The notes under the pieces were generated by a model. That model saw nothing but the letters and a program-made list of their open reading frames with translations, was not told the DNA's origin and searched no databases. The position numbers were made by a program, and so were the translations under genes. From assembly GCA_009760855.2 (NCBI GenBank), contig WPIO01000012.1:1112501-1176500 (forward strand): a stretch of DNA of 64,000 bases, written 5' to 3'. Source of the DNA: Cristatella mucedo. Lineage: Eukaryota > Bryozoa > Phylactolaemata > Cristatellidae. Shown piece after piece: positions 38,616-50,765 of this stretch (positions within the stretch are counted from its first letter, which is position 1; each line of letters starts with the position of its first letter).

Positions 38616-39259
38616 AAGAGAAAATACTTAAAAAGCAGCCCGACAATAGAATATTTTGTTGGGGTACTTTTCAAAAGACAGATACTTTAGAAGTGGGATA
38701 AGAAGTTCTCACAACTTCCACATTAAAAATTAGTATGCAAACCATGTCTAACCCGGATATTAACCGGAAGCAACACGTCTACAAATTACAAATTTACCGA
38801 TCTCTGCATCACTTGAGGTACGTTTTTAAGGCTTGTCGAGGTGCATGCTTGTGACTTTTAAAAAGTTTGATTTTCAGTGCAGCAGTGTACATTCCATAAC
38901 TCTGCTAATACTTCACGTATCAGAGTAAAACTTGAAATACGAGTTTAGCTCTGCTTGTACCACATTAGGCTCGACTATTTCTGATTTCGGTTGGAAATAT
39001 TTTGCTATACGTGTACATGATTGCATAAAATAAAGCTCCAGGACATTTGACGACATGTATAGCAAATTGTACCATACCAAAATCAGAATTTTTCTTGCGT
39101 CGTCCATACAGAGCTAAATTCGCAGTTCAGGTAGCAGCTGCAGGCGAAAAACGGGGATGAGCATTTAATAGCAGCTCTGTGGCAGCACTGCACAGATGGC
39201 AGAGCACTCACTCTTGCAGCTAGGTAGGTAGGCTCGCTAGGTACATGCAAAAAGAACGG

Positions 39260-39754
39260 CTACAGCATGCCAAAGCCCTTGGCGTGGGTGATGGCCACGA
39301 GTAGGCGCTCCCGCAGCTTCTCACGGCTGCCATACTCCGGAAGCAGTAGAACGTTGAAGCACGTGTGCGCTGTTGGTAGGCGGTTAGTGTCTGGCCCGTG
39401 GCGAGTTATGATGAGGCGAAGGCGAGCGAGACCGCCGACCGGCACGCGATCGCTGCCTGTTGTGAACTGCAACAGCAGTCTCTTTTCGGCATCGCTCATG
39501 CCATGAACAATATCCCAAAAGTCTCGTATGATTGGCGTGTCGGCTGCGTACCCGCCGTCATACTCGCAGCCCTCCTGGAGGGCACCGAAATCCCAGTCAC
39601 GGCTGCCGCAGACGAGGAGCTCGACTTCGGCTGGCAGAAAAAGCTGCTGCAGCGGGCTCTCATCGACTACCATTTGAAATCCGCGTGCGAATGCAGCAAA
39701 CTGTGTCTCCACCAGCTTGTTCAGCAAGTGGTCGGCGTACAGGGCCACGAATTC
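39260..39754 (-). CDS. UBE3A: UBE3A last exon, HECT C-lobe
   Basis: Acceptor CTGTTTCAG. Encodes [20 protein letters not shown] through [39 protein letters not shown], the catalytic [12 protein letters not shown] and KGFGML, then TAG at 39262-39260. Confidence 0.97.
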   Translation of the reverse strand, partial: EFVALYADHLLNKLVETQFAAFARGFQMVVDESPLQQLFLPAEVELLVCGSRDWDFGALQEGCEYDGGYAADTPIIRDFWDIVHGMSDAEKRLLLQFTTGSDRVPVGGLARLRLIITRHGPDTNRLPTAHTCFNVLLLPEYGSREKLRERLLVAITHAKGFGML

Positions 39755-41086
39755 CTGAAACAGTGCAAGGCTCCTGCATCACCCAAGAAGTGCTTGAAAC
39801 CCTGCTGAAGTGGGGGAGGAAGAAGGAGGAGCCGACGTGGTTGCAGCATCGCGAAGCCTGCATGACCATGTATGTGCAGACTGCGCGACTGCTCAATTGT
39901 GAGAGACCATATCAGCGGAAGAGGCCAAATATGTTAACTTCTGTCACTTGCCAACGAGCGCGAGTATTTTGATAATCATTGCTAAACGATGGGCAGGATT
40001 GATGCAGGCATCAGTGTGTGATCGCAAAAACTCCATGCAAACGGTAGCAGCACAATATCTACACAGCACAGTCCAGGGTCGGTGGTGGCAAGATGGGATG
40101 CAGCAGTCACAGGAAAAGTACACGGTGCATATGCGCGCACAAGAACACACCTCCCTGTTACTGTTGGTCACTGGAAGCTCTCCTCCTCCTTCGTCTTTGA
40201 GGGCATGCACTTCCACGCCGCCATAAACGTTCTGATAGCTTACTGAGAAAGTCATCATTAAATCCTCCTCGACATTACCGTCGTGTTCCAACAGCTGCTT
40301 TAAGCTTCTGAATAAAACCTGGAACATGGCACCGACTGAATGAGCTGCCGCCAGCTGCGGACCAGCCGAGAGAGTCTACACCAGGGAACATCCCGTCGCA
40401 GCACAGCGTGCAACCGTGATAATCCACAGCTTCGACTGACAGTGGAGTGAGCATGCATGTTCATTGGCTGTCAATCATTGCCACAGACACACGAAATCAT
40501 TTCCGAGGGGGTAAGAAACAGGTGGTCAATATCATAGAATGTGTTCAGCTAGACAAAATACTGAATATTGTATCAAGGAGGGTCTCATATATGATGGGGC
40601 AATTTCACGGGTTCCAATTCCCAACCATCGATCGAAATTATACGTGCATTTGTCAAAAGAAGGCTAAGCACAAGCCAGCAGGGCACTGCTCATGCTCTAA
40701 AGTGCAGAAAGTTTCTCAGCCTTACTTACCTTCACGACCTTTTAAGCAACAACACCAGATTATTCTTGGCAATACTATGGATACAGTGTCACGAACCAGC
40801 TTGTCTTGGTCCCACCGTAATAACAATAATACCAATAACAGATCCACACAGCACACCAAGAAAACTAAACCTCTTTCTGAGCACTTTACATATGCCGGGA
40901 AGGAAGCATGTCAAAAGGCTTTTGAGACCAGGCATTGAATACAACTGAGAGTTCACTCGAGTATGCAGTGCTTTTTTGCTCTTGTCTTGATAAATGGTCC
41001 ACACATGTAGGAAAATCCACCTGCTGGGTGCAAGCCGCCTCTTGATAGCCTCCGTGTCAATCAAATATGGCATTCTATTCTGCAGC

Positions 41087-41144
<58 letters not shown>

Positions 41145-44100
41145 GGCTATTCAAACATGGCTTATTGTTCTCTAACTCTGCTATAAAAAAAACACTAAAT
41201 TGTTCGTTTACTTCACCTGTAGTTTTACGTTTCTATGGATCTACTCTACGGTGTCATACCTGCCTAATCTTCAATAATTCGCCTAACCCTCACTAATTCC
41301 GGTAGCGGCACAATGAATACTACATGTACGAACATGACATCCCCCACCGAGCAAAACAGCAAAATTAAAGAACTTCAAAATATCATGGTCCAGACCAAAG
41401 AGACCGTTTTGTGGAAAAATAGCCGTTTTCTATACAGTGTAGGCGTACGGGATTAAGAAAACATTCTATCCAAAGCCAAAAATACATCAAAATCTGTTAC
41501 CTAGTACTATCATGGGTCATTTTTATAGCACCCTAAAAGAATGCAAGCCCTATCCAGGCGCTTTACAGTTTGCTGCAAGAGAACCAATAACCAAGGGTTA
41601 ATGACCTGCACAGCATCATACTTAGACAAGCCAGCATAAAAGACAAAAAGACACAAGCATCGTGGTCAGACCGCCCTGATAAAGCACGCTCTGCAGGTCC
41701 TAGACTGTGGAACTCGCTTCCACAATTCTTACGCAACGACATCTACTCTCCAACTGCCGACTATGGCACATCTTTTTCAGCGGTCCTGAACTGCTACTTC
41801 TATGCTACTCACTATCTCAACTGCTCTCCTAACTCTGCTATGCTTCCCACTTTCTCTTTGTTGCATGAGACGAAGTCTGTTGGCTACCGAATGCGTACCG
41901 AAAGCTGCTTAGGCTGTGAGTGCGCTATACAAAACTCTCCTGCGTAACACCCACATGGTCTTTATGACTTTGTGGAGTTACTGACGGAGATACATTACAT
42001 TACATTACATTACATTACGGAAGAAAGTGAGGGCCACTGGTTAGTAGGACGCCTGGTTAGTAGTATGCACTAAATCATGCACATGTAAGCATGCATGCAA
42101 AGCACACAGTATAAAAAAGACAAGTTCACTGCAGCGCAGGGAAAGCTAAGCCGAGCAAATATGTTTCGGTCAGCAACAACACTACAGCCCCAATGTTGGC
42201 CATAATCCTCAGCTGGATGCATGTAGACCGACTTGACAGTGAAGGAAATGTGCTTATCCAATAACAAGTCGTTTTGGAATAGCACGACCAGCTTACGGTC
42301 AGGCGTCACTGATGTGATGCTAGACGAAACAATTTTTAAAGTGAGGTCTTCAGATTTTGGGTGACACGAGGCTTACCTTACCCATAACTGATATGTTGGT
42401 CTTAATCGTCACTAAACTTCTGGATGTTAGTGGTCAACTAAGTTCGAATGTCGTCGATACAGGCTTCAAGGGAATTGAGTGGGTCTGATGCTGAATAAGT
42501 CTTAAAAGGGTCAAGTGTAGGTAGAACGGCTTCGGTCAAAAAATGAAAGCAACGTTTGTGCTTGTCGATGGCATCACAAGTGAAAAGAAGTGGACCGAAG
42601 ACGAAACCCTGAGGCACTTCATACTTTCAGGACTCCCTCGGATGACAAGAAAGCCGTTATGATCTTTACTCTGACGTCTTTCACTGAGGTAGGACTAAAA
42701 ACAGCTTAGCACTAGGTCAGTGATACCTATCAGATCTACTCCCCCCCCCCCAGGCCAAGCATCGTACTACCTGCTTTTTGCAATCTAACTGTTTACCCAT
42801 ACCTGGTACAAATCTCAAATCCTTTGGAGACCATGCCTTTAGTTCGCATGCTCTCCAAGCCTGGAACTCACTCTTGACTTGCGTCACGACGCCCCCTGAC
42901 TTGACCACATTTAAAAAGAAACTAAAAACGCATATATGTATCAAAGCATTTAGTCGGTCCCTGTGATCCGTCCTCAATGTGCTTGCTTACGCATGCTGAC
43001 ACTGTGCATGCTGCCACTAACCACACTTGCATACTGACCCTGTGCACGGCACCCCTAACCATGCTATTCTTGTTGTTTATTGACCATGTTACCACTAATC
43101 ATTCCATCGTGCTTCCTTTGCAGCAAATGTAAAGTGCCTAGAAAGTGAGTGAGTTCTCTGGGGGAGCTACATCAAATGTTTTACATTATTATTATTATTT
43201 GAGCTTGAAAGCAAGATCTGACAAACTGGTGCAATCACTTAGGTGCAGTGCCACCACTCGTTCGAGGGTCATGGATAAGACTGGCAAAAGAAGACTGGAC
43301 GAAAGTTACTTCTTGTCGCTTTAAAGTTGCTTCTCCTGATCGGGTAGGCTTTTTAAGGAGTGGCCTGACAATGGCTGTCTTCAGATGTGAATGGACTCCA
43401 CCGGTAACAAGGAACACTGTGACAGTGCTAGCAGGCACAAATAATGCAGCCTTTTAATGTCAACAATTCTTTCACCAATCGATCACGACGTTTGATACGA
43501 TTCAGAATATGGAGAAATAGCAGCAGCAGCAAGCTCAAATTCCAGTGCCAGCCCGCTAGTGCTTGCTCGAGCTCAGTTTAAGCGGCGATCGCAAAAGTTC
43601 GGCTCACCGGATGAGAGTCTGCGAGGTCGTCGAGCGTACCCAGCTTGCCCAGCAGCTTCCTATAGACCACCATCGGGAAGTGGACGTCCAACACGACGTT
43701 GTTATATATCGCGAGACCCAACAGGATGCCAACCAGAGTGAACTGAGCCTCGTTCTCGAAGCTTCCGTGATTAAGCCAAAAGGTGTGTGTCTCTTCGTTG
43801 TACACAAACATGCCTGCACGGGCAAACCGATATTTTGAGCCAGTCAGCTCAGAGTCTGACAGAGCACACGAGCTCGAATCGGCTCCTGCTCCCACCGAGC
43901 GAGTCTTCATTGCAGCAGCAGCAGCCGACGGAGGGAGGGAGAGCAAAGCACGCCCACATCACGTCAGCCGTCTGCTCTGCGACAGGCTTACCGAAGTCGG
44001 GGTTGAACAGTTCCTCGACCATCAGCTGGAAAAACTCCTTCGACACTCCGCCTTCATCGATACCTTGCTCGCCTTCGAACTCGACGTACAGCTGCTTCCT

Positions 44101-45318
44101 CAGGTCGGCCGGGTCATCAGTGTACACCATTTCGAGCTGCAAAACGGGCAGACTGCTGCTCACTCTGTTAAGCAAACGCCGAGCAAGAGACTCGCCTCTC
44201 GCTCGATGCTTCTTTCTCAGGCCCACACCGTGTCTGTCTGCGAAGCATGTGGCTAGAAACGAACGGCTCGGTAAATAATGGTAAAACATCCCTGCGCTTG
44301 CGCAACGACGGCCGACTGTCATGATGTCGGGCAAAAATTGCAATCACTCTTTCAATACGGGAGGGGGGCCACCTGTCGCTCTGTCTACCCCTGACACTCG
44401 GGTCTTCAAGAAGCCTTTTTAGCTGGAGGCTCTTTAGCGAGTCACAGACCCGGTTACAAATCTAGGAAAAGCAATGGACCCCTGCCTAGGAAAACGCACA
44501 TAAGCGCGTAAATACGGCTTGCACGCAATGCCTATATTTATTTTATTGAAAATTGATTGTCTCACAGCAAGTGTGACATAAATACAAATAATAAATAAAG
44601 CCATCTTGCAAAAAATTATGTTTCTCACTCGGTTGTCAAACTGAACTTGTGTGGTAGAGCCAGAGGGGCAGGGGGGGGGCATCTGCCCTCCTCTGTGCAG
44701 CGAGGCAGCAACCTGGGCCACCATCTATTCCAATGATCCCTCCCCCCAACCGGCATCAAAGACGAAATTATGTCCAAACTCTGCTCGATGAGAAACCACC
44801 GAGTTCGTGTCGAATAAACAAAGCAATTTTGCACTATAATTGAGCATTACTAGCGTTTCTGGCCCACATGGAAATCTTGAGGATCTTGCCGCTAAATAAA
44901 AAAGAAATTCGGATCTTGCCCAAAGATGAAAATTCCGAATCTGCCTCTTATTATTACCTTTCCTTTACTTCCATGTTGAACTCCGAAAAAGTCACGGGAC
45001 TAAGCGGCTGTAATGCTGGAGACTTTGAACAGCATAGTCAACGCCTATGCATCAGCTTTCGGTGAACATTTGGTAGTCAATAGACCGTATAGATCGCAGT
45101 CAGCAAACATAAGGCGAGAAGTACAGCTGAGTCAGAACAGTCGAAGAAGTAAATTAGCAGGAGCAACATAGGAATGCTGGAAAGAAAGCACCCGATTAAG
45201 CAGCAGTAACCTCCAGAGGACCTGCTGAGCAAAAGCTCAGTTGTAGCTGTAGCCAAAGGCCTTTCGGTAAAAGAAAAAGAACGTGACGGCTAATTAGTTA
45301 CTGTTTCCCTATCCCTTG

Positions 45319-45414
<96 letters not shown>

Positions 45415-45446
45415 GCCTCTGTATCTCTTAATACCTCTCTTCCTGG

Positions 45447-45492
<46 letters not shown>

Positions 45493-48400
45493 TGGTCTGT
45501 ACCTCTATTTTCACTTGAGCATTCTCTCTCCCTTGCTTTGTTTTTCCCCTCGCGAGAATTGAATGATGCTTACCACATCGGAGCGCTAAGGATCTTATTA
45601 TATTGTAAAGGTGGCTATAAAAAAAGTACCGTCACACTTCGTTGCACCACTACACCTACGATGTGGCAGCAGGCAGCAATTGCACGCTTACTCCATTGAG
45701 CGCGTCATCGACGATGTGGTCGCGTCGCACGAGCAGCCTCAGATAGGGCAGCGATATATCGCTGTACAGGAGCGTGCGCACGATGGCGGCACGCCGCTCG
45801 CTGATCATTCGCAGCCGATTGTCGTAGAACATGGCCAGGCTCTTCGTGGCTGTGCTGAGAACGAACGGGTAGCTGAGGAAAGCAAAATGGAGGCCGTCGC
45901 CACTCTTGTGATAGATCAAGTCCCGGTCCATTTCTATCTTATCGTTGATCAGCTGGTTGACAAACTCGTCGGCCGATAGAAGCGGCACACGACAGTCGAC
46001 CGGTCGCAAGCCGAGCACCTTCTCCAGCCGAGAGATCTTCTCCGAAGGCTTGCTCCGGAAAGCTGCAGAAGAAGACCACATCAGAGGCTGGTGGGCACGA
46101 AATGCACTCACTCCCCGGCAAAGATCACACACTGCTTGCTAATAGAGTGCGAAAAGAGGCCTGAATGTGCTAGCTGCTGCTTCGAAGAAGAAAGCCGGTG
46201 AGCCACTTCCGAATCTTTTTGCACGGACATCCGATTTTCAGCTCCTACCAAATAGTGGCCTACTGCAACATCTTGGTTGCACGCCTGCACGCACGCACAC
46301 ACACACACTCAGGCACAAAAAATCGTAGAAGTATGGCCGCAGCTGAGGTGGCTGTAACTAGGTTCGGGTAATAAGATGGTTTTCTACGATGCCAGACATA
46401 CTAAAGTCATGCGAAGCATGTAAAAATATCTATTGACAACCCAAAGAAACCCAATACATATGCTGTTGGTGTGTATGCACTTAGTTTGATGTCGTCCGAC
46501 CACGATTCTTTATTACCGCCTTTTGTCAGGCCAGGAATAAAGGCTACCAGCTTCTGTGTTGTCTCTTCTACAGTAGCACGTTCCAAAGAATCCGAGTTTT
46601 ATTGAAAAGGCTGGCTACTTGTGTAGGCTGAACACCCGGCCTCAACCGCCTCTCGATATTACTCAATAGTCGTTTTACGGGGTTCAAACTAGGCGACTTG
46701 TTGAGCCACTTTGCCAGCACCAAACAAGGATTCCTCAAAGAGTACTTTACTCAAGTCCTTGTTGGCAGAGAGAAGCGGATTTCGAAGCTCAAATATTCCA
46801 CTTGGGGGTCATTATATTCGGCAGCAAGATAACAACCCTAAGCAAACTGCTTGTCGAGCAAAGTACTTAAAACAATGCCTTGGCGGCTTCCAGCATGCAT
46901 TCGGTAGCCAACAGACTTCATCTCACATGCAACAATGAGAAAATAAGAAGCATAGCAGAGTCAGGAGAGCAGTCGACGTAGTGAGTAGCATGAAAGTAGC
47001 AGTTCAGGACGGCTAGAAAAGATGCGCCATAGTCGGCAGCAGAAAGTAATGTCGCCATTAAGAATTGTGGACGTGAGTTCCACAGCCTAGAACCTGCAGA
47101 GCAAAAGCCTCTGTTGCCGCCGGTCTTTAAGCAGAGGAATGAAACAGCTAATTTATTGTCCATAAAGGACCTGAGGGCCCAAGGAAGCTGAAACTGGTGC
47201 AGCAATTCAGCTAGGTATGAAGGAGCCAAGCCGTGGAGGGCCTGTTGGTGTGCAGACAGATTTTCTGTTTGCGACTAACGTCTGCGTGCCACAAGAGAAT
47301 ACAACGTTACCGAGTGCTGTTTAGTAAGCACTCTCCAAAGTCGTTGCTATTTAGCAAGGCACACACATGCAACACGTAAACTCACACATAAACACGCTCA
47401 TTTTATTTAACTGTGACAGTCATGCTACCCTCTACCCTGTAGGAACCGAGACCACCGGCTTGGCAAACTGGTCGACAGTGTGCAGCCATACAGTGGAACG
47501 GCAACATGGCAGATGTGACTCCTTCCGTGACGAAAAGCACACCAACCTAGCTACCCACAGCTACTGGTGAACTTGTGTAGCCACAGGCTGGTGACAACTG
47601 GTGTTGCCACCAGTCCATGAACAAAGAGGAGCTGCAGTCAAGTTTCCCAGCAATCGCAGGTGAGCAAACCTTGCAATAGAATTGTGATTGCAATACGATA
47701 TGGATATTATCCATATCAAATATTTTAGATAGGTTTGGCGGAGCATCACGGGTCGATGAGAAGCGGTGCAATGTGGCTGTGGCAGTTGGAAGGTTAACGA
47801 GAAACTAGCTTTGCTGCCGAGTTGTGCACCACCCGGAAGCTGAGACACATACAAGTATATTCGTTTATACAAGGAACACAATTTCGTTTCAGATATTTAG
47901 TGACCAGGAGGTGAGCCTGAAGGTCGTCGACGGATGAGTCAGAACGTGGATGAATAGCCAGGTCCGCCCCCCTGACGGTCACAGAAATTACACGTGGCAT
48001 AGCACCAGAATCAGCCTCCCCCCCCCCCCCCCCCCGTTTAAATGTGGAGGTACCTTACCCCAAGAATAGGTGCTAGCCACGGCAGAGCACTGCAGCCAGA
48101 GCATCAAGGACCACCACAGCAGCACTGCCTGCTACCCCTCACCTCCGCCTGCTGACGCACCCGCTGCGCCGGTTCGGTCGCGCTCACGCTGGCTTCCGGC
48201 GGCCTTGGCCGCATAGGCGGCCTCGGCGTCCAGCAGCTCTTTGCTGTCGCACACTCCACCGAGCAGGCTGGCGTAGTAGACGTTGCTCATCATCTGCACG
48301 GCACTGGTGATGGCCGCGTCGCCGTTGATGGCGTGCTCGTTCGACCACTCGCCGACGACGACCCGGAACGTGACGAGCTGCTGCAGCTGCTGCAGCACTC

Positions 48401-49148
48401 GCTGCAGGCGCTCGGCTCCGTAGCGTGACAGCAGCCGAACGAGCCGCACCTGCGTGCCGATCGGCAGCCAGCTGGCGGCGCGCAGGAGCGCCGGATAGGC
48501 CTGCTCCATGTACTCGGGCGCGTGCAGACACGGTATCTCTAGCAGCACGAGCGTGGTGGCGAGCCAGGCGTCCAACCGCTGGCCCTCCTGCAAGTCCTTC
48601 GTCATGCCGGCCGACAGGCCGACCAGGCAGGCGCAAACGGCCGCGTGGAAGCCGCGGTCGTCGACGGAGAAGACGGCGGCAAACGAGCGCCCCGCAGCGT
48701 CGACGTCAAAGCAGCAGCGATCGTCGTCGATGGGGCCGTCGGCAGCACTGGCAGCGACAGCGCTGCCGCCTCCTCCGCTGCCGCCACCGTCCCACGGACC
48801 ACTGCCTGGTCGGTAGCGAGGCCTGGGGAAGCTCTTGCAGAGCACGTCGACGCTGCTCATAGCACCGGTGAAGTAGGCAGCCAGTGGCGACCAGTCGCCG
48901 TCGCGCTCGCACCGAGACGCCACCGCGCTCAGCTTGGCCTCTGTCAGGTAGGTGGGGTCGTAGGGCGGACACAGCGAGGCTCCGTGCTTCAGCAGCTCGA
49001 TCGCGACCTTTGCGGCCTGATTGGTTGACACGAACGGCCAGGCGCAGGCCGGCGACGAGGCGCAGCAATCGCTGCCACATTCCGGGTCGCCGCAGCCTTT
49101 CGTCAGCTGGTCGAAGTACTTTCTGACCTTCTCTTTGGCTTCATTTTG
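39260..49148 (-). CDS. UBE3A: E3 ubiquitin-protein ligase UBE3A (AZUL + HECT), 5' exon missing
   Basis: HECT-type ligase, orthologue of human E6AP. It forms a thioester with ubiquitin and transfers it to substrates. Minus-strand exons: about 49148-48188, 46062-45692, 44136-43992, 43813-43608, 40318-40151, 39754-39260. All joins are in phase, giving 781 residues to TAG (human 852-875). The N-terminal AZUL zinc finger reads [20 protein letters not shown], with the Cys cluster kept. The HECT domain has [50 protein letters not shown] and CGSRDWDF. The catalytic Cys is in [12 protein letters not shown] (codon 39361-39359), and the C-terminus KGFGML is identical to human. A Gly/Ala-rich insert lies in exon one. 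The start codon must be in an upstream exon (above 49152) that I could not find. Confidence 0.95.
40151..40318 (-). CDS. UBE3A: UBE3A exon, HECT E2-binding region
   Basis: Acceptor ATGTTCCAG, donor GAG|GTGTGT. Encodes [40 protein letters not shown] and [10 protein letters not shown]. Follows a 3.3 kb intron containing LINE insertions. Confidence 0.95.
41085..41146. repeat. (AT)n microsatellite
   Basis: Nearly pure AT run in the large UBE3A intron. Confidence 0.97.
41520..42330 (-). mobile_element. LINE-A related 3' fragment split by LINE-B
   Basis: 41520-41680 and 42020-42330 together match 18990-19300 (CCCTAAAAGAATGCAAGCCC..., then CTGGTTAGTAGGACGCCTGG). The LINE-B piece at 41682-42018 sits between them. 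Confidence 0.7.
41682..42018 (+). mobile_element. LINE-B 3' end with TTACA tail
   Basis: Encodes the RT C-terminus ([55 protein letters not shown]) and ends in ACATTACATTACATTACATT. The terminal 5-mer repeat defines the true 3' end. Confidence 0.85.
42720..43200 (+). mobile_element. LINE-A 3' fragment
   Basis: After a poly-C run, RT C-terminus ([40 protein letters not shown]), then AAAGTGCCTAGAAAGTGAG and an ATT tail at 43185. In the UBE3A intron. Confidence 0.85.
43235..43450 (-). mobile_element. LINE remnant (pre-RT linker)
   Basis: Minus strand reads [20 protein letters not shown], the characteristic FK[11 protein letters not shown] segment just before the LINE reverse transcriptase. Confidence 0.65.
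43608..43813 (-). CDS. UBE3A: UBE3A exon, HECT N-lobe
   Basis: Acceptor CCGTGCAG, donor CCG|GTGAGC. Encodes [40 protein letters not shown] and [20 protein letters not shown]. Splits Gly with the previous exon. Confidence 0.96.
43992..44136 (-). CDS. UBE3A: UBE3A exon, start of HECT N-lobe
   Basis: Acceptor CGTTTTGCAG, donor TTCG|GTAAGC. Encodes [40 protein letters not shown] and EELFNPDF. Confidence 0.96.
45320..45493. repeat. (CT)n and (TG)n microsatellites
   Basis: CT run at 45320-45415, then TG run at 45447-45493, in a UBE3A intron. Confidence 0.98.
45692..46062 (-). CDS. UBE3A: UBE3A central exon
   Basis: Acceptor TTCTTCTGCAG, donor GGA|GTAAGC. Encodes [58 protein letters not shown] and [17 protein letters not shown], the pre-HECT region conserved in UBE3A. 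Confidence 0.95.
46880..47270 (-). mobile_element. LINE-B 3' fragment
   Basis: Minus strand encodes [40 protein letters not shown] and [20 protein letters not shown]. Colinear with 62090-62400. Confidence 0.8.
48018..48036. repeat. poly-C run
   Basis: About eighteen consecutive C residues in the UBE3A intron. Similar runs at 42741 and 58946. Confidence 0.95.
48188..49148 (-). CDS. UBE3A: UBE3A exon with AZUL domain
   Basis: GC-rich 961-base exon. The acceptor is TTTAAAGAAAG (start at 49148 or, less likely, 49152), because an in-frame TAA lies just upstream; the donor is CCAGC|GTGAGC. It encodes [20 protein letters not shown], the Cys-rich finger, [19 protein letters not shown], a Gly-rich linker, [20 protein letters not shown] and [19 protein letters not shown]. 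The GTG codon at 49031 that opens a shorter frame is not the start. Confidence 0.9.
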
Positions 49149-49284
49149 CTTTCTTTAAATAACCAGGTATAGTGGACACGGGGAAGAGGGCTGCTAGCAA
49201 TCGGATTAAAGATCGAACCAAAAGCATCGTGAGCACACTGACATACGAACAAGTCGTAAGTCATGCAAACAAATACATAGGGCT

Positions 49285-49604
49285 AGAGAGTGAGACACAC
49301 ACACACAAGAGAGAAGTGAGACTGGAGAGACAGAGAATAGAAAAGAGAGAAAATGAGATCAACAGAGGTAGAGAAAAACAAAGAGAGGGAAGACAATGGA
49401 AGCAATACAGCCAAAGAGAAGAGAGAAACAGAGAGACAGAGACTGAGAATGAGAGATAGGAGGCAAGGCCAAGAGTGAGAGAGATTGAGAGACAGAGAGG
49501 GAGAGAGACAGAAAGACAGAGAGGGAGAGAGAGACAGAGACAGAGACAGAGAGTGTGGAGCCGGGAGAGAACGAGAAAGAAATAATAGTTCCAGAGACAT
49601 ACAC

Positions 49605-49682
<78 letters not shown>
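49285..49682. repeat. (GA)n purine tract
   Basis: Interrupted GAGAGA with a pure run at 49605-49680, just upstream of the known UBE3A exons. Open frames over it are repeat artefacts. Confidence 0.98.
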
Positions 49683-49685
<3 letters not shown>

Positions 49686-49946
49686 CTATCACAGGGCAAA
49701 AGAGATGCAGACACACAGATAGACTGACAGCAGTGGACATCAGCAGAGCAGAGTGTCAGACGTCCTAGCAGCTTGTGCCAAACAGCAGTCTATTCCTAGC
49801 TACACTGATTAGTCAAATCGCGTACTAATCATGTAATGACAACTACGCCTCAAATGAGAGTGTAGTCACCATGTGACGAGGATGGTTCTCGTAAACAGCA
49901 ATGAATATCTGACAAATGGCTGCGCATTTCATGTGGCGCCACTTCG

Positions 49947-50164
49947 CAGCACGTGCAGCTGGCGGCACTACAAGATGAGTCAAACTTGAGAGGCCGGAGG
50001 ACCAGGCAGCGCACCGAGCAGCGGCTGAATGCGGTCGGAGCGCCACCTGAATACATGACAGAGGGGGGACAGTCGCGCAAAAAGGCGGCAGCAAAGGCCG
50101 CAGCAGCCCACTCCACAGACCGGTGCTTGAGCGTCGTGTCTCAACACCGTTCGGCTTCTGACTA
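49947..50164 (+). other. Exon-like open frame, unidentified
   Basis: After a possible acceptor (CACTTCGCAG) the + strand reads HVQLAALQDESNLRGRRTRQ, RTEQRLNAVGAPPEYMTEGG, QSRKKAAAKAAAAHSTDR and stops at TAA 50162-50164. Composition is protein-like (charged, Ala-rich), but I recognise no family. The opposite strand is also open for 88-112 codons, so chance is possible. No partner exons found. Confidence 0.2.
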
Positions 50165-50175
50165 ATGTGCTGCTC

Positions 50176-50246
50176 CCTCACTCACTCACTCACTCACTCA
50201 CTCACTCACTCACTCACTCACTCACTCACTCGCTCACTCATTCATT
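50176..50246. repeat. (CACT)n microsatellite
   Basis: CTCACTCACTCA tetranucleotide run of about 16 units. Confidence 0.97.
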
Positions 50247-50529
50247 CAACTCTCTCTCTTCTTCACAATTCCGTATGAATCTGTCTTACCCTCCCATTAT
50301 TGACTCACAAATGCAGGCAAGTGAAAGCTACAAGCAGGTATGAGTCGACTGTAAGCGATAAGGCCGTGGAGAAGGTCCGCCTTTTTGCAACAAGAAACGA
50401 ATTCGGGGGCATGAACATCGCAGGCTGGGTGAAGCTAGAAGCACGACGGCACCCTCGACATCGATAGTATCGCCGCGCCAGTTTCTGACAGTGCAGACAT
50501 TGCCGTTGTATTGCCGACTGTCCGTCGAA

Positions 50530-50765
50530 GCCCTCCCACCTGACTGACGTCACGACATACCCCGACTTGACACAAGCTAAAACACCACCTATTCCTAACA
50601 GTACTCACTGGGTCCTTGTGAAATTTCCATTGTGCTTATGAGTGCTGAGGCTGTGTGTATGCTATCACTAACTGATAGACATGCTTCCTTTCCAGCGGAT
50701 GTACAGTGTCTACGATTTAGTCCTCTAAGTACGGCATGCAAATGTGATGATAATTATCATTACAA
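50530..50765 (+). mobile_element. LINE-A 3' remnant
   Basis: Degenerate match to the terminal 230 bases of LINE-A: CTGACGTCACGACATACCCC, TCACTGGGTCCTTGTGA, CTTCCTTTCCAGCGGATGTA and CGATTTAGTCCTCTAAG, with an ATT-like end. Confidence 0.65.

Noticed and set aside
40447-40938. 163-codon + strand frame in the UBE3A intron
   Set aside because: Its C-terminal part is translated from a worn LINE-A tail with an AAT repeat. No protein family seen.
43783-44278. Two 157-163 codon + strand frames
   Set aside because: Antisense shadows of the two UBE3A HECT exons on the minus strand.
48184-49080. Several frames over 100 codons on both strands
   Set aside because: Shadows of the GC-rich UBE3A AZUL exon in other frames.
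50176-50246. CACT array as a CRISPR or telomere repeat
   Set aside because: A plain tetranucleotide microsatellite with no spacers and a unit that is not a known telomere motif.
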